The notes under the pieces are model-generated. The model made no database searches, had not been told where the DNA came from, and saw only the letters and a list, made by a program, of their open reading frames with translations. A DNA stretch of 64,000 nucleotides from Chloroflexota bacterium (GTDB taxonomy: Bacteria; Chloroflexota; Dormibacteria; Dormibacterales; Dormibacteraceae): positions 25,948 through 89,947 of the forward strand of contig VBFH01000028.1 of assembly GCA_005883575.1 (NCBI GenBank). The letters are read 5' to 3'. Made by a program: the position numbers and the translations under genes. Below are positions 25,633-34,877 of this stretch, piece by piece; position 1 is the stretch's first letter; the number at the start of each line of letters is the position of its first letter.

Positions 25633-27918
25633 ATGGCGGAACAGATAGGCCGCAGCGTCAAGCGGCTCGAGGATGGCCCCCTCCTTCGCGGTCTGGGCCG
25701 ATTCGTCGACGACCTCCGGCCGGATGGCTGCCTGTACGTCTCTTTGTTGCGCAGCCCGGTCGCAAGCGGGCGGATCCGAAACATCGTCAATGAGGCACCC
25801 GCCGGCGCCACCGTTTTCGCCGCGGCGGACCTCGAGGGTTCGTGCCGTCCGCTCACCGTCCACCTGACCACCCCCGGCGCGGTCTCGCCCGCCCGCCCGA
25901 TCCTCGCTGGCGAGCGGGTGCGCTTCGTGGGCGAGATGATCGCTGCCGCCGTCGCGGACTCCCGGTACGAGGCCGCCGACGCGGTGGAGCAGATCCACCC
26001 TGACATCGATACCGAGCACGCGGTCATGACCTTCGAGGGCGCGCTCGCGGACGGTGCGCCCCTCGTGCACGAGAACGTGCCTGGCAACCTCTACTACGTC
26101 GGCAAGCGCAGCTTCGGCGACGTCGCAAGTGCGTTTGAGCGTGCCGACCTGGTCGTCGATGGGGAGGTCACGCATCCGCGCGTCTCGGCCGCGCCAATGG
26201 AAGGACGGGGTGTGATGGCGTCGCCAGACGGGGCCGGCGGGGTAGTCGTCACGACCTCGACGCAGGTCCCGCACCTTGTTGCCGAGGCAGTGGCCGAATG
26301 CCTGGCCATGGAGCGGGGGCGGGTTCGAGTTGTCGCGGCGGACGTCGGCGGAGGATTCGGCATCAAGGCTCAGGTCTATCCCGAGGAGATCCTTCTGGCG
26401 TGGATCGCGATGCGAACCAATTCGCCTGTGAAATGGGTTGAGACCCGCTCCGAGCACATGCAGGCCGCCAGCCACGCGCGGGACCAGAGGATCCGATTTT
26501 CGGCCGCCGTGCGCAAGGATGGACGCGTCCTCGGTCTACAGGCCACGATTCACTCGAGCATCGGCGCCTACGGCGGCCGGCCTTTCGGTCCGCTGCTCGA
26601 TCCCATGACCTGCGCCGGCTTGATCCCGGGGCCATACGACATCCGCGACTACGAGTACGAGTCGTTCGCGGTCGCGACCAACAAATGCCCCGAGGGGCCC
26701 TACCGGGGCGTCGGAATGGTGACGGCCGTGCTCGCGCACGAGCGCTTGATGGACCTGATCGCCAAGCGCCTGGAGCTCGACCCAGCAGCCGTCCGCCGGC
26801 TCAACTTCGTGAAGCGCGAGCAGATGCCGTATGTCGCCGCCACCGGGCACCCATATGAGTCTGGCGACTACGACGCGGCGCTCGACGCGGCGCTGCGTGC
26901 GTCCGGGTACGCACACCTTCGCGAGCAGCAGAAAAGCGGACGCCGCGAAGGCAGGCTGCTCGGGATCGGACTCGGATCGTACGTGGAGTTCACCGGCGCC
27001 GGCTCTTCCACATTCAAGGGCCGCGGCATGGCGGACATCCCAGGCATCGACACAGCGCGCGTCTGGCTGGCCGCCGACGGTCTGGTCCACGTGCAGACGA
27101 CCTGCCCCGCGATCGGCCAGGGCTCGCAGACGACGTTCGCACAGGTCGCAGCGGCGAGCCTTGGCGTTGAGGCGGAAAGCATCGTCGTCGAGCAGACCGA
27201 CACCGCCCGTGTCGGCGCCGGGACCGGTTCGTTCATGAGCCGCGGGTCGGTCACGGCGGCGACGAGCGCCTCGCGGGCCGCCGCGCTGCTGCGGGCAGAG
27301 ATCCTGGAGGCTGCCTCGTGGCGCTTGGATCAGCCCGTGGAGCGACTGTCGATCGCGGGCTCGGCAGTGCTGGTCGATGGGCGGCAAGCGGTCACGCTGG
27401 CTCAGCTCGCCGACCCAACCTCGAGGGACGACGGCGGCCACGAGATGGATGTCTCAGTCACCTATGACGCGGAGCAGGCTTCGCACCCCTACGCCACCCA
27501 CGTCTGCCTGGTCGAGGTCGATCCTGAAACCGGGGCGGTCAACATCCTCCGCTACGTCGTGGCCGAGGATTGCGGAGTGCTCATCAACCCGATGATCGTC
27601 GAAGGCCAGGTGACGGGCGGCGTGGCCCAGGGCGCCGGCGCGGCGCTGATGGAGGAGGTGGCATACGGCGACGATGGCCAGCTGCTCAGCGGAACGTTTC
27701 TCGACTACCTGATACCCAGCGTCGGCGAGGCGCCCGCGGTCGAAATCGAGCATCTGGTCACGGCGTCGACCGTGCACGAGCTCGGCACCAAAGGCGCCGG
27801 GGAGGGAGGCACGATCGGGGCCACTGCGGCGGTCGCCAACGCCGTCGCCGACGCCCTCTCGGCGTCGAACGTGACCCTGCCGCTGACCCCCGATCGGATC
27901 GTCGCCCTCCTCAGTTGA
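25633..27918 (+). CDS. Mo-hydroxylase large subunit (CoxL/aldehyde-oxidase family), orphan (no adjacent FeS/FAD genes on this strand)
   Basis: MAEQIGRSVKRLEDGPLLRGLGRFVDDLRPDGCLYVSLLRSPVASGRI...PEGPYRGVGMVTAVLAHERLMDLIA...HELGTKGAGEGGTIGATAAVANAVADAL. Confidence 0.92.
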   Translation: MAEQIGRSVKRLEDGPLLRGLGRFVDDLRPDGCLYVSLLRSPVASGRIRNIVNEAPAGATVFAAADLEGSCRPLTVHLTTPGAVSPARPILAGERVRFVGEMIAAAVADSRYEAADAVEQIHPDIDTEHAVMTFEGALADGAPLVHENVPGNLYYVGKRSFGDVASAFERADLVVDGEVTHPRVSAAPMEGRGVMASPDGAGGVVVTTSTQVPHLVAEAVAECLAMERGRVRVVAADVGGGFGIKAQVYPEEILLAWIAMRTNSPVKWVETRSEHMQAASHARDQRIRFSAAVRKDGRVLGLQATIHSSIGAYGGRPFGPLLDPMTCAGLIPGPYDIRDYEYESFAVATNKCPEGPYRGVGMVTAVLAHERLMDLIAKRLELDPAAVRRLNFVKREQMPYVAATGHPYESGDYDAALDAALRASGYAHLREQQKSGRREGRLLGIGLGSYVEFTGAGSSTFKGRGMADIPGIDTARVWLAADGLVHVQTTCPAIGQGSQTTFAQVAAASLGVEAESIVVEQTDTARVGAGTGSFMSRGSVTAATSASRAAALLRAEILEAASWRLDQPVERLSIAGSAVLVDGRQAVTLAQLADPTSRDDGGHEMDVSVTYDAEQASHPYATHVCLVEVDPETGAVNILRYVVAEDCGVLINPMIVEGQVTGGVAQGAGAALMEEVAYGDDGQLLSGTFLDYLIPSVGEAPAVEIEHLVTASTVHELGTKGAGEGGTIGATAAVANAVADALSASNVTLPLTPDRIVALLS

Positions 27919-29309
27919 AGGAGCCGACGCCGTACCGGCCGGTCAGCTACCTGGAGTGGAACGCGGCGCGCCGAGGATCGAGCCTCGCCGTATGGCAGGA
28001 CGGCGAAGAGATCACTTTCGAGCAGCTGCTGGGCCAAGTCCGCCGGCTGCAAAAGGTGCTGGCGGCGAGGGGTGTACGCGACGGAGACGTGGTGGGTGTC
28101 CAGCTGCCGAACGTGTGGCAGTACGTCGCCCTGGAGCTGGCTGTTCCTGACCTCGGAGCCATCGTCCTTCCCATGCCGCTCGGGCTTGGCACGCACGAGC
28201 TGCGTTGGATCAACGAGAAGGCACGGCCGGTGCTCGTCGTGCGGGATTTGCCGCTTGAACCGGCTGACGGTCTGCCCTCGCCGAGAGCTGCGGGTCCTGA
28301 TCCCGAGCGAATCGTCGAGATCGCCCTCACCTCGGGCACCACCGGTATGCCCAAGCTCGCCTCGCTCTCGGCCCGCCTCAAGCAGGTCACGTTCGAGAGT
28401 TTCACATCGAGGCTGGGGATCACCGAACACGACCGTGTGCTTCCAATGACGCCGCTCACCCAGGGGATCGGAGGCATGTGCCTATACAGCCTGCGTCTGG
28501 GGGCCGCGCTGGTCATGCTGCGCGAGCCCCACTGGAAGGCCGAGCACTGCCTCCGCATCGCGGCCGAGTCGCGGTCTACCGTGATGGTCGGCGTGCCTAC
28601 CAACGTCATCCGGATGCTGAACGGCCCGCCGCCCTCCCTCCCCACCGTGCGAGCGGTGGCAGTCGCCGGCGCGCCGCTTCCCCCCGAGATCGCGGAGCGC
28701 TGGGAGACGACGACCGGCATCTCGATCTCGAGCTTCTACGGCTCGATGGACGCCGGCCAACTGGCCGTGGCGAGCCCTTCCGACCCACAGCCTCTTCGCT
28801 GGACGACGGTGGGAAGGCCACACGAGCGCGCTGAGTGGCGGATCATCGATGGTGAGATCTGCATGCGCGGCGACCTAGTCCAAGAGCGCTACTGGGGCGA
28901 GCGCGCTGGCCCAAACGCCGAGGATGGCTGGGCCCATATGGGTGACCTCGGTTTCGTCGACGAGCAAGGCTACCTGCACGTCGTCGGCAGGGTGAAGGAC
29001 ATCATCATCAGAGGCGGTTCCAACATCAATCCATATGAGGTGGAGTCAATGCTGCGTGCGCATCCGGACGTGATCGACGCGTGCGTGGTCGCGCGGCCGG
29101 ACTCCGACCTCGGCGAGGTTCCCGTCGCCTTCGTCGTCACGGTATCCGGCGTCGATCCAGGTCGCGAAGAGATCCAGACCTTTCTGGAAGGGCGCGGGCT
29201 CGCCCGATACAAGTGGCCCGAAGCCGTCCACCGTCTCGACGAGCTTCCCCTGTCGGGCCCTGGGAAGGTCAACCGCAAGGCGCTGAGGGAACATGCGCGC
29301 GCGATGTGA
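27915..29309 (+). CDS. AMP-dependent acyl-CoA synthetase/ligase
   Basis: IALTSGTTGMPKLASLS, SFYGSMDAGQLAV, GWAHMGDLGFVDEQGYLHVVGRVKDIIIRGGSNINPYEVE, LPLSGPGKVNRKALR; TTG start overlapping upstream TGA. Confidence 0.92.
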   Translation: MKEPTPYRPVSYLEWNAARRGSSLAVWQDGEEITFEQLLGQVRRLQKVLAARGVRDGDVVGVQLPNVWQYVALELAVPDLGAIVLPMPLGLGTHELRWINEKARPVLVVRDLPLEPADGLPSPRAAGPDPERIVEIALTSGTTGMPKLASLSARLKQVTFESFTSRLGITEHDRVLPMTPLTQGIGGMCLYSLRLGAALVMLREPHWKAEHCLRIAAESRSTVMVGVPTNVIRMLNGPPPSLPTVRAVAVAGAPLPPEIAERWETTTGISISSFYGSMDAGQLAVASPSDPQPLRWTTVGRPHERAEWRIIDGEICMRGDLVQERYWGERAGPNAEDGWAHMGDLGFVDEQGYLHVVGRVKDIIIRGGSNINPYEVESMLRAHPDVIDACVVARPDSDLGEVPVAFVVTVSGVDPGREEIQTFLEGRGLARYKWPEAVHRLDELPLSGPGKVNRKALREHARAM

Positions 29310-30084
29310 CGACACCGACGTTTCGTGGTTCGAAACCGGGCGAGGCGATCCGCTCGTCCTCGTCCACGGGCTGGCCGACGACCATCGGGCGTGGCGAAAA
29401 ACGCTCCCCGACCTCATGCTGCGCCACCGCGTGGTGCTCTACGACCTGAGAGGACACGGCGGCACAGATCTGGGTAAGCCGGACGGCTCTCTGCGACAGC
29501 TGGGCGAAGACCTGGTCAGGCTTCTGGACGCGATCGGGATCGACCGCGCGCACGTCGCCGGATTCTCGCTGGGCGGCACGATCGCGATGCGCCTGGCGAT
29601 CGACCACCGTGACCGCGTGAGGGGGCTCTGTCTGGTGGCCACGTCGAGCCGGGTCGGTCGCACAGCGGCGGACTGGTACCGCGAGCGGGCCGGGATGGTG
29701 GAGCGGAACGATCCGGGACTGCGCGAGACGCTCGACCGCGACACAGCCGATGTTTATGCCCGTTCCCCGGATGAGCTCGAGGAAGGACTGATGATCCGGC
29801 GCCAGTCGACCGGCGACCCACGCGGCTACGGCAACGCGTGCGCGGCGATGGCCGGGCTGAACGCTGCCCCCCTCGATCCGGAGCTGGGACGTATCGGCGC
29901 GCCGACGCTGATCGTCGCCTCGGACCGCGATCAGCACTGCCCGCCGAAGGCGGCGGAGATCATCGCCGCGGGAATCCACGGCAGCCGGCTCGAGGTGATC
30001 GAAGGGGCGGGCCACCCGATCCCGGTCGAGAAGCCCTGCGAGCTCGCCCGCCTGATCAATTTGTTCCTGGCCGAAGTTGGCTGA
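29293..30084 (+). CDS. Alpha/beta hydrolase
   Basis: DPLVLVHGLADDHRAW...VVLYDLRGHGGTDLG...AHVAGFSLGGTIAMRLA...GHPIPVEKP. Confidence 0.9.
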   Translation: MRARCDDTDVSWFETGRGDPLVLVHGLADDHRAWRKTLPDLMLRHRVVLYDLRGHGGTDLGKPDGSLRQLGEDLVRLLDAIGIDRAHVAGFSLGGTIAMRLAIDHRDRVRGLCLVATSSRVGRTAADWYRERAGMVERNDPGLRETLDRDTADVYARSPDELEEGLMIRRQSTGDPRGYGNACAAMAGLNAAPLDPELGRIGAPTLIVASDRDQHCPPKAAEIIAAGIHGSRLEVIEGAGHPIPVEKPCELARLINLFLAEVG

Positions 30085-30838
30085 GACGCTTCTCAGCGAT
30101 TGGGGGGTGGACGACATCCTGACGCTCACCTTCAACCGGCCCGACCGGCGCAACGCTCTCGACCCCGGGCTGCTGGCGGCACTGGCCGCATCGCTGCACC
30201 GAGACGGCGGCCGGGCTGGAGCGATCATCCTTCGCGGCGCGGGCGACGAGGCTTTCTCCGCGGGTTACGACCTGTCGCGTCTGACCGGAACCGCGAAGGA
30301 CCTCGACGCGGACAGCGTGATCGGCGAGGCAGTCGACGCGCTGCGGAGGTGTCCGGCGCCCGTAATCGCACGGCTGCACGGCCACTGTCACGGTGCCGCG
30401 GTCGAGCTGGCGATGAACTGCGACCTGCGGATCGCGTCGCCCGCGCTCCGGATGTCTGTGCCCGCGGTCGGCCTCGGGGTCGTCTACCGCTACCAGTTCG
30501 TCGCGCGCCTGGTGCAGATCTGCGGCCTGGCGCGAACATCGGACCTGCTGCTCGCGATGCCGGAGCTCGACGGCGAGCGCGCGTACGCGTGGGGCCTGGT
30601 GACCGAGGTGGTGCCGGCGGCAAAGATCGACGAGCGCGTGGGGTCGCTGGCGGAGCGATTGGCGGCGGCGCCGCGCGCGGCCGCGCGCGGGACAAAGTCG
30701 AGCATGAACCTCATCGCGTCACGCGGAATGTCTCCCGACGACCTCGAGCGCGCTCAGCAGCTTCGGGCGGAGGCGGCCTCGAGCCCCGAACGCCTGGAGG
30801 CTCTGCGGCGGCGGCAGAAGAACGTGACAGGCAGTTGA
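30077..30838 (+). CDS. Enoyl-CoA hydratase/isomerase family protein
   Basis: LTLTFNRPDRRNALDPGLLAALAASL...GAGDEAFSAGYDLSRL...GHCHGAAVELAMNCDLRIAS. Confidence 0.93.
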   Translation: MAETLLSDWGVDDILTLTFNRPDRRNALDPGLLAALAASLHRDGGRAGAIILRGAGDEAFSAGYDLSRLTGTAKDLDADSVIGEAVDALRRCPAPVIARLHGHCHGAAVELAMNCDLRIASPALRMSVPAVGLGVVYRYQFVARLVQICGLARTSDLLLAMPELDGERAYAWGLVTEVVPAAKIDERVGSLAERLAAAPRAAARGTKSSMNLIASRGMSPDDLERAQQLRAEAASSPERLEALRRRQKNVTGS

Positions 30839-31764
30839 TGCGGTTCGACGTCAGCGTGGGGATCAGCCCGCGGCAGTCGTTCGACAGCTGGGGCAAGTTC
30901 ATCGCCACGCTGGAGGCTGAGGGGGTCGGCCGGGTGTGGGTCATCGATTCGCAGCTCGCGATGAAGGACGTGTACGCAGGCCTGTTGGTCGCAGCCCTGA
31001 ACACCACGCGAGTCGGACTCGGCACCGGCGTCACCAACGCGGTCACGCGCCACCCGACGGTGACCGCCAACGCGATTGCCGCCATCGCCGAGATCTCCCA
31101 CGGCCGCGCGATCCTCGGCCTTGGCGCCGGCGACTCGGCGCTTTACGGCATCGGCCTGAAACCCCAGAAGGTGGCCGAGGTCGAGGAGGCCATCGGTTTC
31201 TTTCGCTCCCACGTCGACCGAACGGTCCCCATCTACCTCGCGGTGAGCCAGCAGCGCATGTGCGAGCTCGCGGGACGCCTGACCGACGGCGCGATCGTGA
31301 TGGGTCCCGCGCAGCCGGACATGGTGCGGCAGCAGGTCGGTTGGATCGAAGCCGGCCTGAATATGGCCGGCCGCGGCCGCGCTGATTTCGACGTCGCACT
31401 CATGGCCACGATGTCGACCCAGGTGGACGACGTGCGGTCGTGGGCGTCGACCCAGGCGCGCTTGCTGACGCACTTCAAAGAGCTTCCCGAAAGCCTCGTC
31501 CGATTCCGAGATGAGATCTCGCGAAGCGCGGATTCATACGACTACACCGAGCATCTGTCGACGCGGGCCGAGCACAGCAGCGCGGTGTCCGACGACCTGG
31601 CGCGCGTGCTGGCGGTTGTGGGCACACCTGACGAATGCGCCGCGCGGCTGCGCGGGCTGACTTCCATCGGCGTGGACAGCCTCATCCTGCCTCTAGCCGG
31701 CCGGAACCGAGCAGAGCGCTGGCGAAGAATCCGCGCGGAGATCCTGTCTCAGATCATGGTGTAG
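30838..31764 (+). CDS. LLM-class (F420-dependent-type) oxidoreductase
   Basis: MRFDVSVGISPRQSFDSWGKFIATLEAEGVGRVWVIDSQ...LGTGVTNAVTRHPTVTANAIAAIAEISHGRAILGLGAGDSAL; TGATG overlap with upstream stop. Confidence 0.9.
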   Translation: MRFDVSVGISPRQSFDSWGKFIATLEAEGVGRVWVIDSQLAMKDVYAGLLVAALNTTRVGLGTGVTNAVTRHPTVTANAIAAIAEISHGRAILGLGAGDSALYGIGLKPQKVAEVEEAIGFFRSHVDRTVPIYLAVSQQRMCELAGRLTDGAIVMGPAQPDMVRQQVGWIEAGLNMAGRGRADFDVALMATMSTQVDDVRSWASTQARLLTHFKELPESLVRFRDEISRSADSYDYTEHLSTRAEHSSAVSDDLARVLAVVGTPDECAARLRGLTSIGVDSLILPLAGRNRAERWRRIRAEILSQIMV

Positions 31765-32531
31765 CCGCCGCTGACCGACAGCGTCTGGCCGGTGATGTAG
31801 GAAGCCCGGTCAGAGGCCAGCAGCAGGACCGCGGGAACGACGTCTTCGGGGGTGCCGATCCGTCGCAGCGGATACGCCTTCGCCGCCTTTTCGAGGACCT
31901 CCTGTGTGAACTTGTCCGCCTGATCACCCGCCCACATCGACTCGCGCCCCGAGGTCTCCGGCGAGCCAGGCGTCAGGCCCGGGCAAACGACGTTGAGCGT
32001 GATGCCGTACTTCCCCACCTCGCGGGCGATCGCCTTCGACATCGCGATCACGCTGGCCTTGGTTCCGCTGTAGACAGCTTCGCGCCACTCGCCCATGCGG
32101 CCCGCGTCGGAGCCGATGGAAACGATGCGTCCGTACTTGCGCTGCACCATGGGATCGAGCACCGCGCGCACGCTGTTGATAAAGCCCCAGACGTCGATCG
32201 CGATCTCCCGCTCCCACTCGCTGCGCGGCTTCTCCATGAACAGACGGTCGATGGTCCAGCCCGCGCAGTTGACGAGGATGTCAATGCTGCCCATCGAGCT
32301 CAGGACGTGCTGGACGGTCGAGGTGACCGATTCCCAGTCGGTGACGTCGGTGTGGCGGGCGACGATGGTTCCGGAGGGGGCTTCGCCCTCCACCTTCTTC
32401 GCCTGCGCGTCGTCGACGTCGGCGACGACCACCCGCGCCCCCTCGGCCGCAAAACCCAGCGTGATCGCGCGGCCGAGGTTGGACGCGCCACCCGTGACGA
32501 TGACGACCTTGCCGCTGAGACCGAGGTCCAT
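31749..32531 (-). CDS. SDR-family oxidoreductase
   Basis: MDLGLSGKVVIVTGGASNLGRAITLGFAAEGARVVVADVDD...NCAGW...YSGTKASVIAMSKAIAREVGKYGITLNVVCPG...ITGQTLSVSGGYTMI. Confidence 0.93.
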   Translation of the reverse strand: MDLGLSGKVVIVTGGASNLGRAITLGFAAEGARVVVADVDDAQAKKVEGEAPSGTIVARHTDVTDWESVTSTVQHVLSSMGSIDILVNCAGWTIDRLFMEKPRSEWEREIAIDVWGFINSVRAVLDPMVQRKYGRIVSIGSDAGRMGEWREAVYSGTKASVIAMSKAIAREVGKYGITLNVVCPGLTPGSPETSGRESMWAGDQADKFTQEVLEKAAKAYPLRRIGTPEDVVPAVLLLASDRASYITGQTLSVSGGYTMI

Positions 32532-32721
32532 CCGAGGCAGCTTAATTGCGGGCGACCAGAGGGCGTCGGCCCTCTGGTCCTCAATGTGGTCCCTCGAGCC
32601 GGCCACCGCAGCTGGTGAGGCACGTATCACTTGTTGGTGCATGTAAATCCCCTGGCTGGACACGCGCGGAGAGGGACTGTGAAAGAGGGCCGGCGGAGTG
32701 GCGTTGGGGCGGCCGGAGTAC

Positions 32722-32733
32722 ACGTAAATTTAC
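32722..32733. promoter_or_regulatory. Palindrome GTAAATTTAC in ACGTAAATTTAC upstream of DUF222/HNH gene; related ACGTAAATTTA also upstream of the relic (minus strand, 8483-8493)
   Basis: Direct sequence comparison of the two 5' regions. Confidence 0.45.
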
Positions 32734-32777
32734 AGCGTTGCGCTAGACTTATCGAACAAATTTTCGTACAGTCGATC

Positions 32778-33962
32778 ATGTCGGGCGAACTCGAAATCCT
32801 GGAGGCTGCGGCTCGAGATTTCGACCTCGAGGCCGCTGACGACTTCGTCGATCTTCGACGCCTGACCGCCGTCATCGACCGGCTGGACGCCAAGCGCTGT
32901 CGGGTGGTGGCTGTTGCTACGAAGCGCGGCGATCACCTGCTCACTGGAAAGAGCGCAACGTCTTGGGTGGCCTCCGAATGCCAGATGTCCAAGACCGCCG
33001 CAGCCAATCGGCTGTGCGTCGGCGAACAGCTGGCGGGCATGCCGAAGGTCGCCCAGGCGCTGAGCTCAGGCGACATCGGGTTCCAGGCTGCCTCCGTGAT
33101 CTGCCACCTCCAGCAAAGAGTGGTTGAGGCGGGCGGCTCCACCGACGAAGCGATGTGGATCGAGAACGCCGGCGAGTCCTCAATCAAGGATCTGGCCGAC
33201 GTGGCCAGCAGCACTTGGCACGCGGTCGACCCCACCGCCTTCAAGGCCAAGGTCGAAGAGGCCCATCAGCGACGTCAGCTGTGTATCAGCGAGTGCGGCG
33301 ACATGTATCGCCTGGATGGCTGGCTGGAATTGACGGCGGGGGTGGCGGTCAAGACCGCGGTCGAATCGCTGTGCAACCGGCTGGGTGAATCTGATCGGCG
33401 GTCGCCCAAGCAGCGTCGAGCTGACGCCCTGGTGGAGATGGCGCACCATGCCATGGACCAGGGCACGCTACCGCGGCGCAATGGCGTCCGGCCCCACATC
33501 GCCGTCCACACCACGATCGAGGGCCTGAAGGGCGAGCTCGGAGCTCCAGCTTCGGAGCTTGCCGACGGCACGTCGATCTCGAGCACCACCGTGCAGCGCC
33601 TGGCCTGCGACGGCACCCTGCACCGCATCCTGAAGGCCGACTCGATGGTGATCGACGTCGGCCGGGCGACGCGGGCCATCTCCTCGCCGCAACGGCGAGG
33701 CATCAAGGCCAGGTACCGCACCTGCGCCGGACCCGGCTGCCACCGGCCGGTGAGCTCGACGTCCGGACATCATGTCGACTTCTGGACCGAGGGCGGGCAC
33801 AACAACCTGCGCAAGATCCTCCCCGTTTGCTACTTCCAGCACCGGCTCGTGCATGAAGGCGAATGGCAGGTGGTGCAGTTCGGCCAGGGCTATAAATTCA
33901 TTCCGCCTGAGCGTCCGGTGGTCAGCCGGCGGCGATGGGGCGAGAGACGCTGGGCCGCCTGA
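32778..33962 (+). CDS. DUF222 domain HNH endonuclease
   Basis: DUF222 N-terminus plus RTCAGPGCHRPVSSTSGHHVDFWTEGGHNNLRKILPVCYFQHRLVHEGEWQV HNH domain. Confidence 0.9.
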   Translation: MSGELEILEAAARDFDLEAADDFVDLRRLTAVIDRLDAKRCRVVAVATKRGDHLLTGKSATSWVASECQMSKTAAANRLCVGEQLAGMPKVAQALSSGDIGFQAASVICHLQQRVVEAGGSTDEAMWIENAGESSIKDLADVASSTWHAVDPTAFKAKVEEAHQRRQLCISECGDMYRLDGWLELTAGVAVKTAVESLCNRLGESDRRSPKQRRADALVEMAHHAMDQGTLPRRNGVRPHIAVHTTIEGLKGELGAPASELADGTSISSTTVQRLACDGTLHRILKADSMVIDVGRATRAISSPQRRGIKARYRTCAGPGCHRPVSSTSGHHVDFWTEGGHNNLRKILPVCYFQHRLVHEGEWQVVQFGQGYKFIPPERPVVSRRRWGERRWAA

Positions 33963-34269
33963 CGCGGCGGGCGGCAAACGCGATCCCGAGCATCCAGGCC
34001 CACTGAGCAGCAGCCCCCACGCCCGCATAGCACAAGGCGGCGTTGACCTGGGTTTGGCCGAGGCACGTTCCCTCGGCGACGACGCATGCGGGCGCGACGA
34101 ACCACAGGATCCAGATCACTAAGACCGCCGCCGCGAAGCCGATCGAGATGACGCCCGTGGTGAGGAGCGTCCGCCATGGGCGCGACCGGTGCAGCCCAAG
34201 CCCGATGGCTCCCGCGGTCAGCGTTAGATCCGCTTCACATGCGAGCAGGGCGACGATTGGAACCAGCAC
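33922..34269 (-). CDS. Small integral membrane protein of unknown function
   Basis: MLVPIVALLACEADLTLTAGAIGLGL...TLLTTGVISIGFAAAVLVIWILWFVAP; several TM-like segments. Confidence 0.6.
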   Translation of the reverse strand: MLVPIVALLACEADLTLTAGAIGLGLHRSRPWRTLLTTGVISIGFAAAVLVIWILWFVAPACVVAEGTCLGQTQVNAALCYAGVGAAAQWAWMLGIAFAARRVRRPSVSRPIAAG

Positions 34270-34286
34270 TCACCGCTAGAACGCGT

Positions 34287-34877
34287 TCAGCGGCCTGGCT
34301 GTACGGCAACCTGCATCGGGGGCTTCACCAGGAGCCGGATGCTCAAGAGCAGCACGAACAAGACAAAGGCGAGCGGAGCGACCAAGTCCAGGGCGGTGAC
34401 ACCGAGCGGGCTCGCCAGCGCTCGGATGATGCAGGCCGCCCCCACGGCGTAGGCAATCGCCCGCAGCCACAGAGCCTCGCCCAGCGTCGCGGCGATCAGG
34501 AACAGCGCCACCGAGACGAAGAGCGCGGAGTCGGCGAGATCCTCGACGAGCGTCAGGGGATGCGCGGCGCCCGGCGCGGCGACGATCACGAGCGGCACGA
34601 TGTTGGTCACCAGCTCCACCGCGACGAGCAGGAACAGCGCCGGTCGGAGCCATCGATTCGGAGCGATGGAAAGGCCAAAGGCGACGAGAGGCAGGAGGGC
34701 CAACACGCCGATCACCTGCTGCAGGACCACGATCGTCGCGTGGTCGCGGTAGAACGCCGCGATCGTCGCCTCCGAGTCGCCCGCGGTCGGTAGCGAAGCC
34801 ATCGCGGCGCTGACGAGCACGAGGACGACGAACGCGATTCCCCACGCCCCGCCGGCGCGCCCACCGAGGAGGCGCAT
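34287..34877 (-). CDS. Multi-pass membrane protein (DUF4386-like)
   Basis: MRLLGGRAGGAWGIAFVVLVLVSAAMASLPTAGDSEATIAAFYRDHATIVVLQQVIGVLALLPLVAFGLSIAP...; TGATG overlap with upstream gene. Confidence 0.65.
   Translation of the reverse strand: MRLLGGRAGGAWGIAFVVLVLVSAAMASLPTAGDSEATIAAFYRDHATIVVLQQVIGVLALLPLVAFGLSIAPNRWLRPALFLLVAVELVTNIVPLVIVAAPGAAHPLTLVEDLADSALFVSVALFLIAATLGEALWLRAIAYAVGAACIIRALASPLGVTALDLVAPLAFVLFVLLLSIRLLVKPPMQVAVQPGR

Noticed and set aside
25600-26475. Upstream extension of adenine deaminase ORF
   Set aside because: Lies antisense to the Mo-hydroxylase; adenine deaminase homology begins at AVARGDEPADL.
30655-30700. GGCGGCGGCGCCGCGCGCGGCCGCGCGC low-complexity GC run
   Set aside because: Within enoyl-CoA hydratase coding sequence (AAAPRAAARG); composition-driven.
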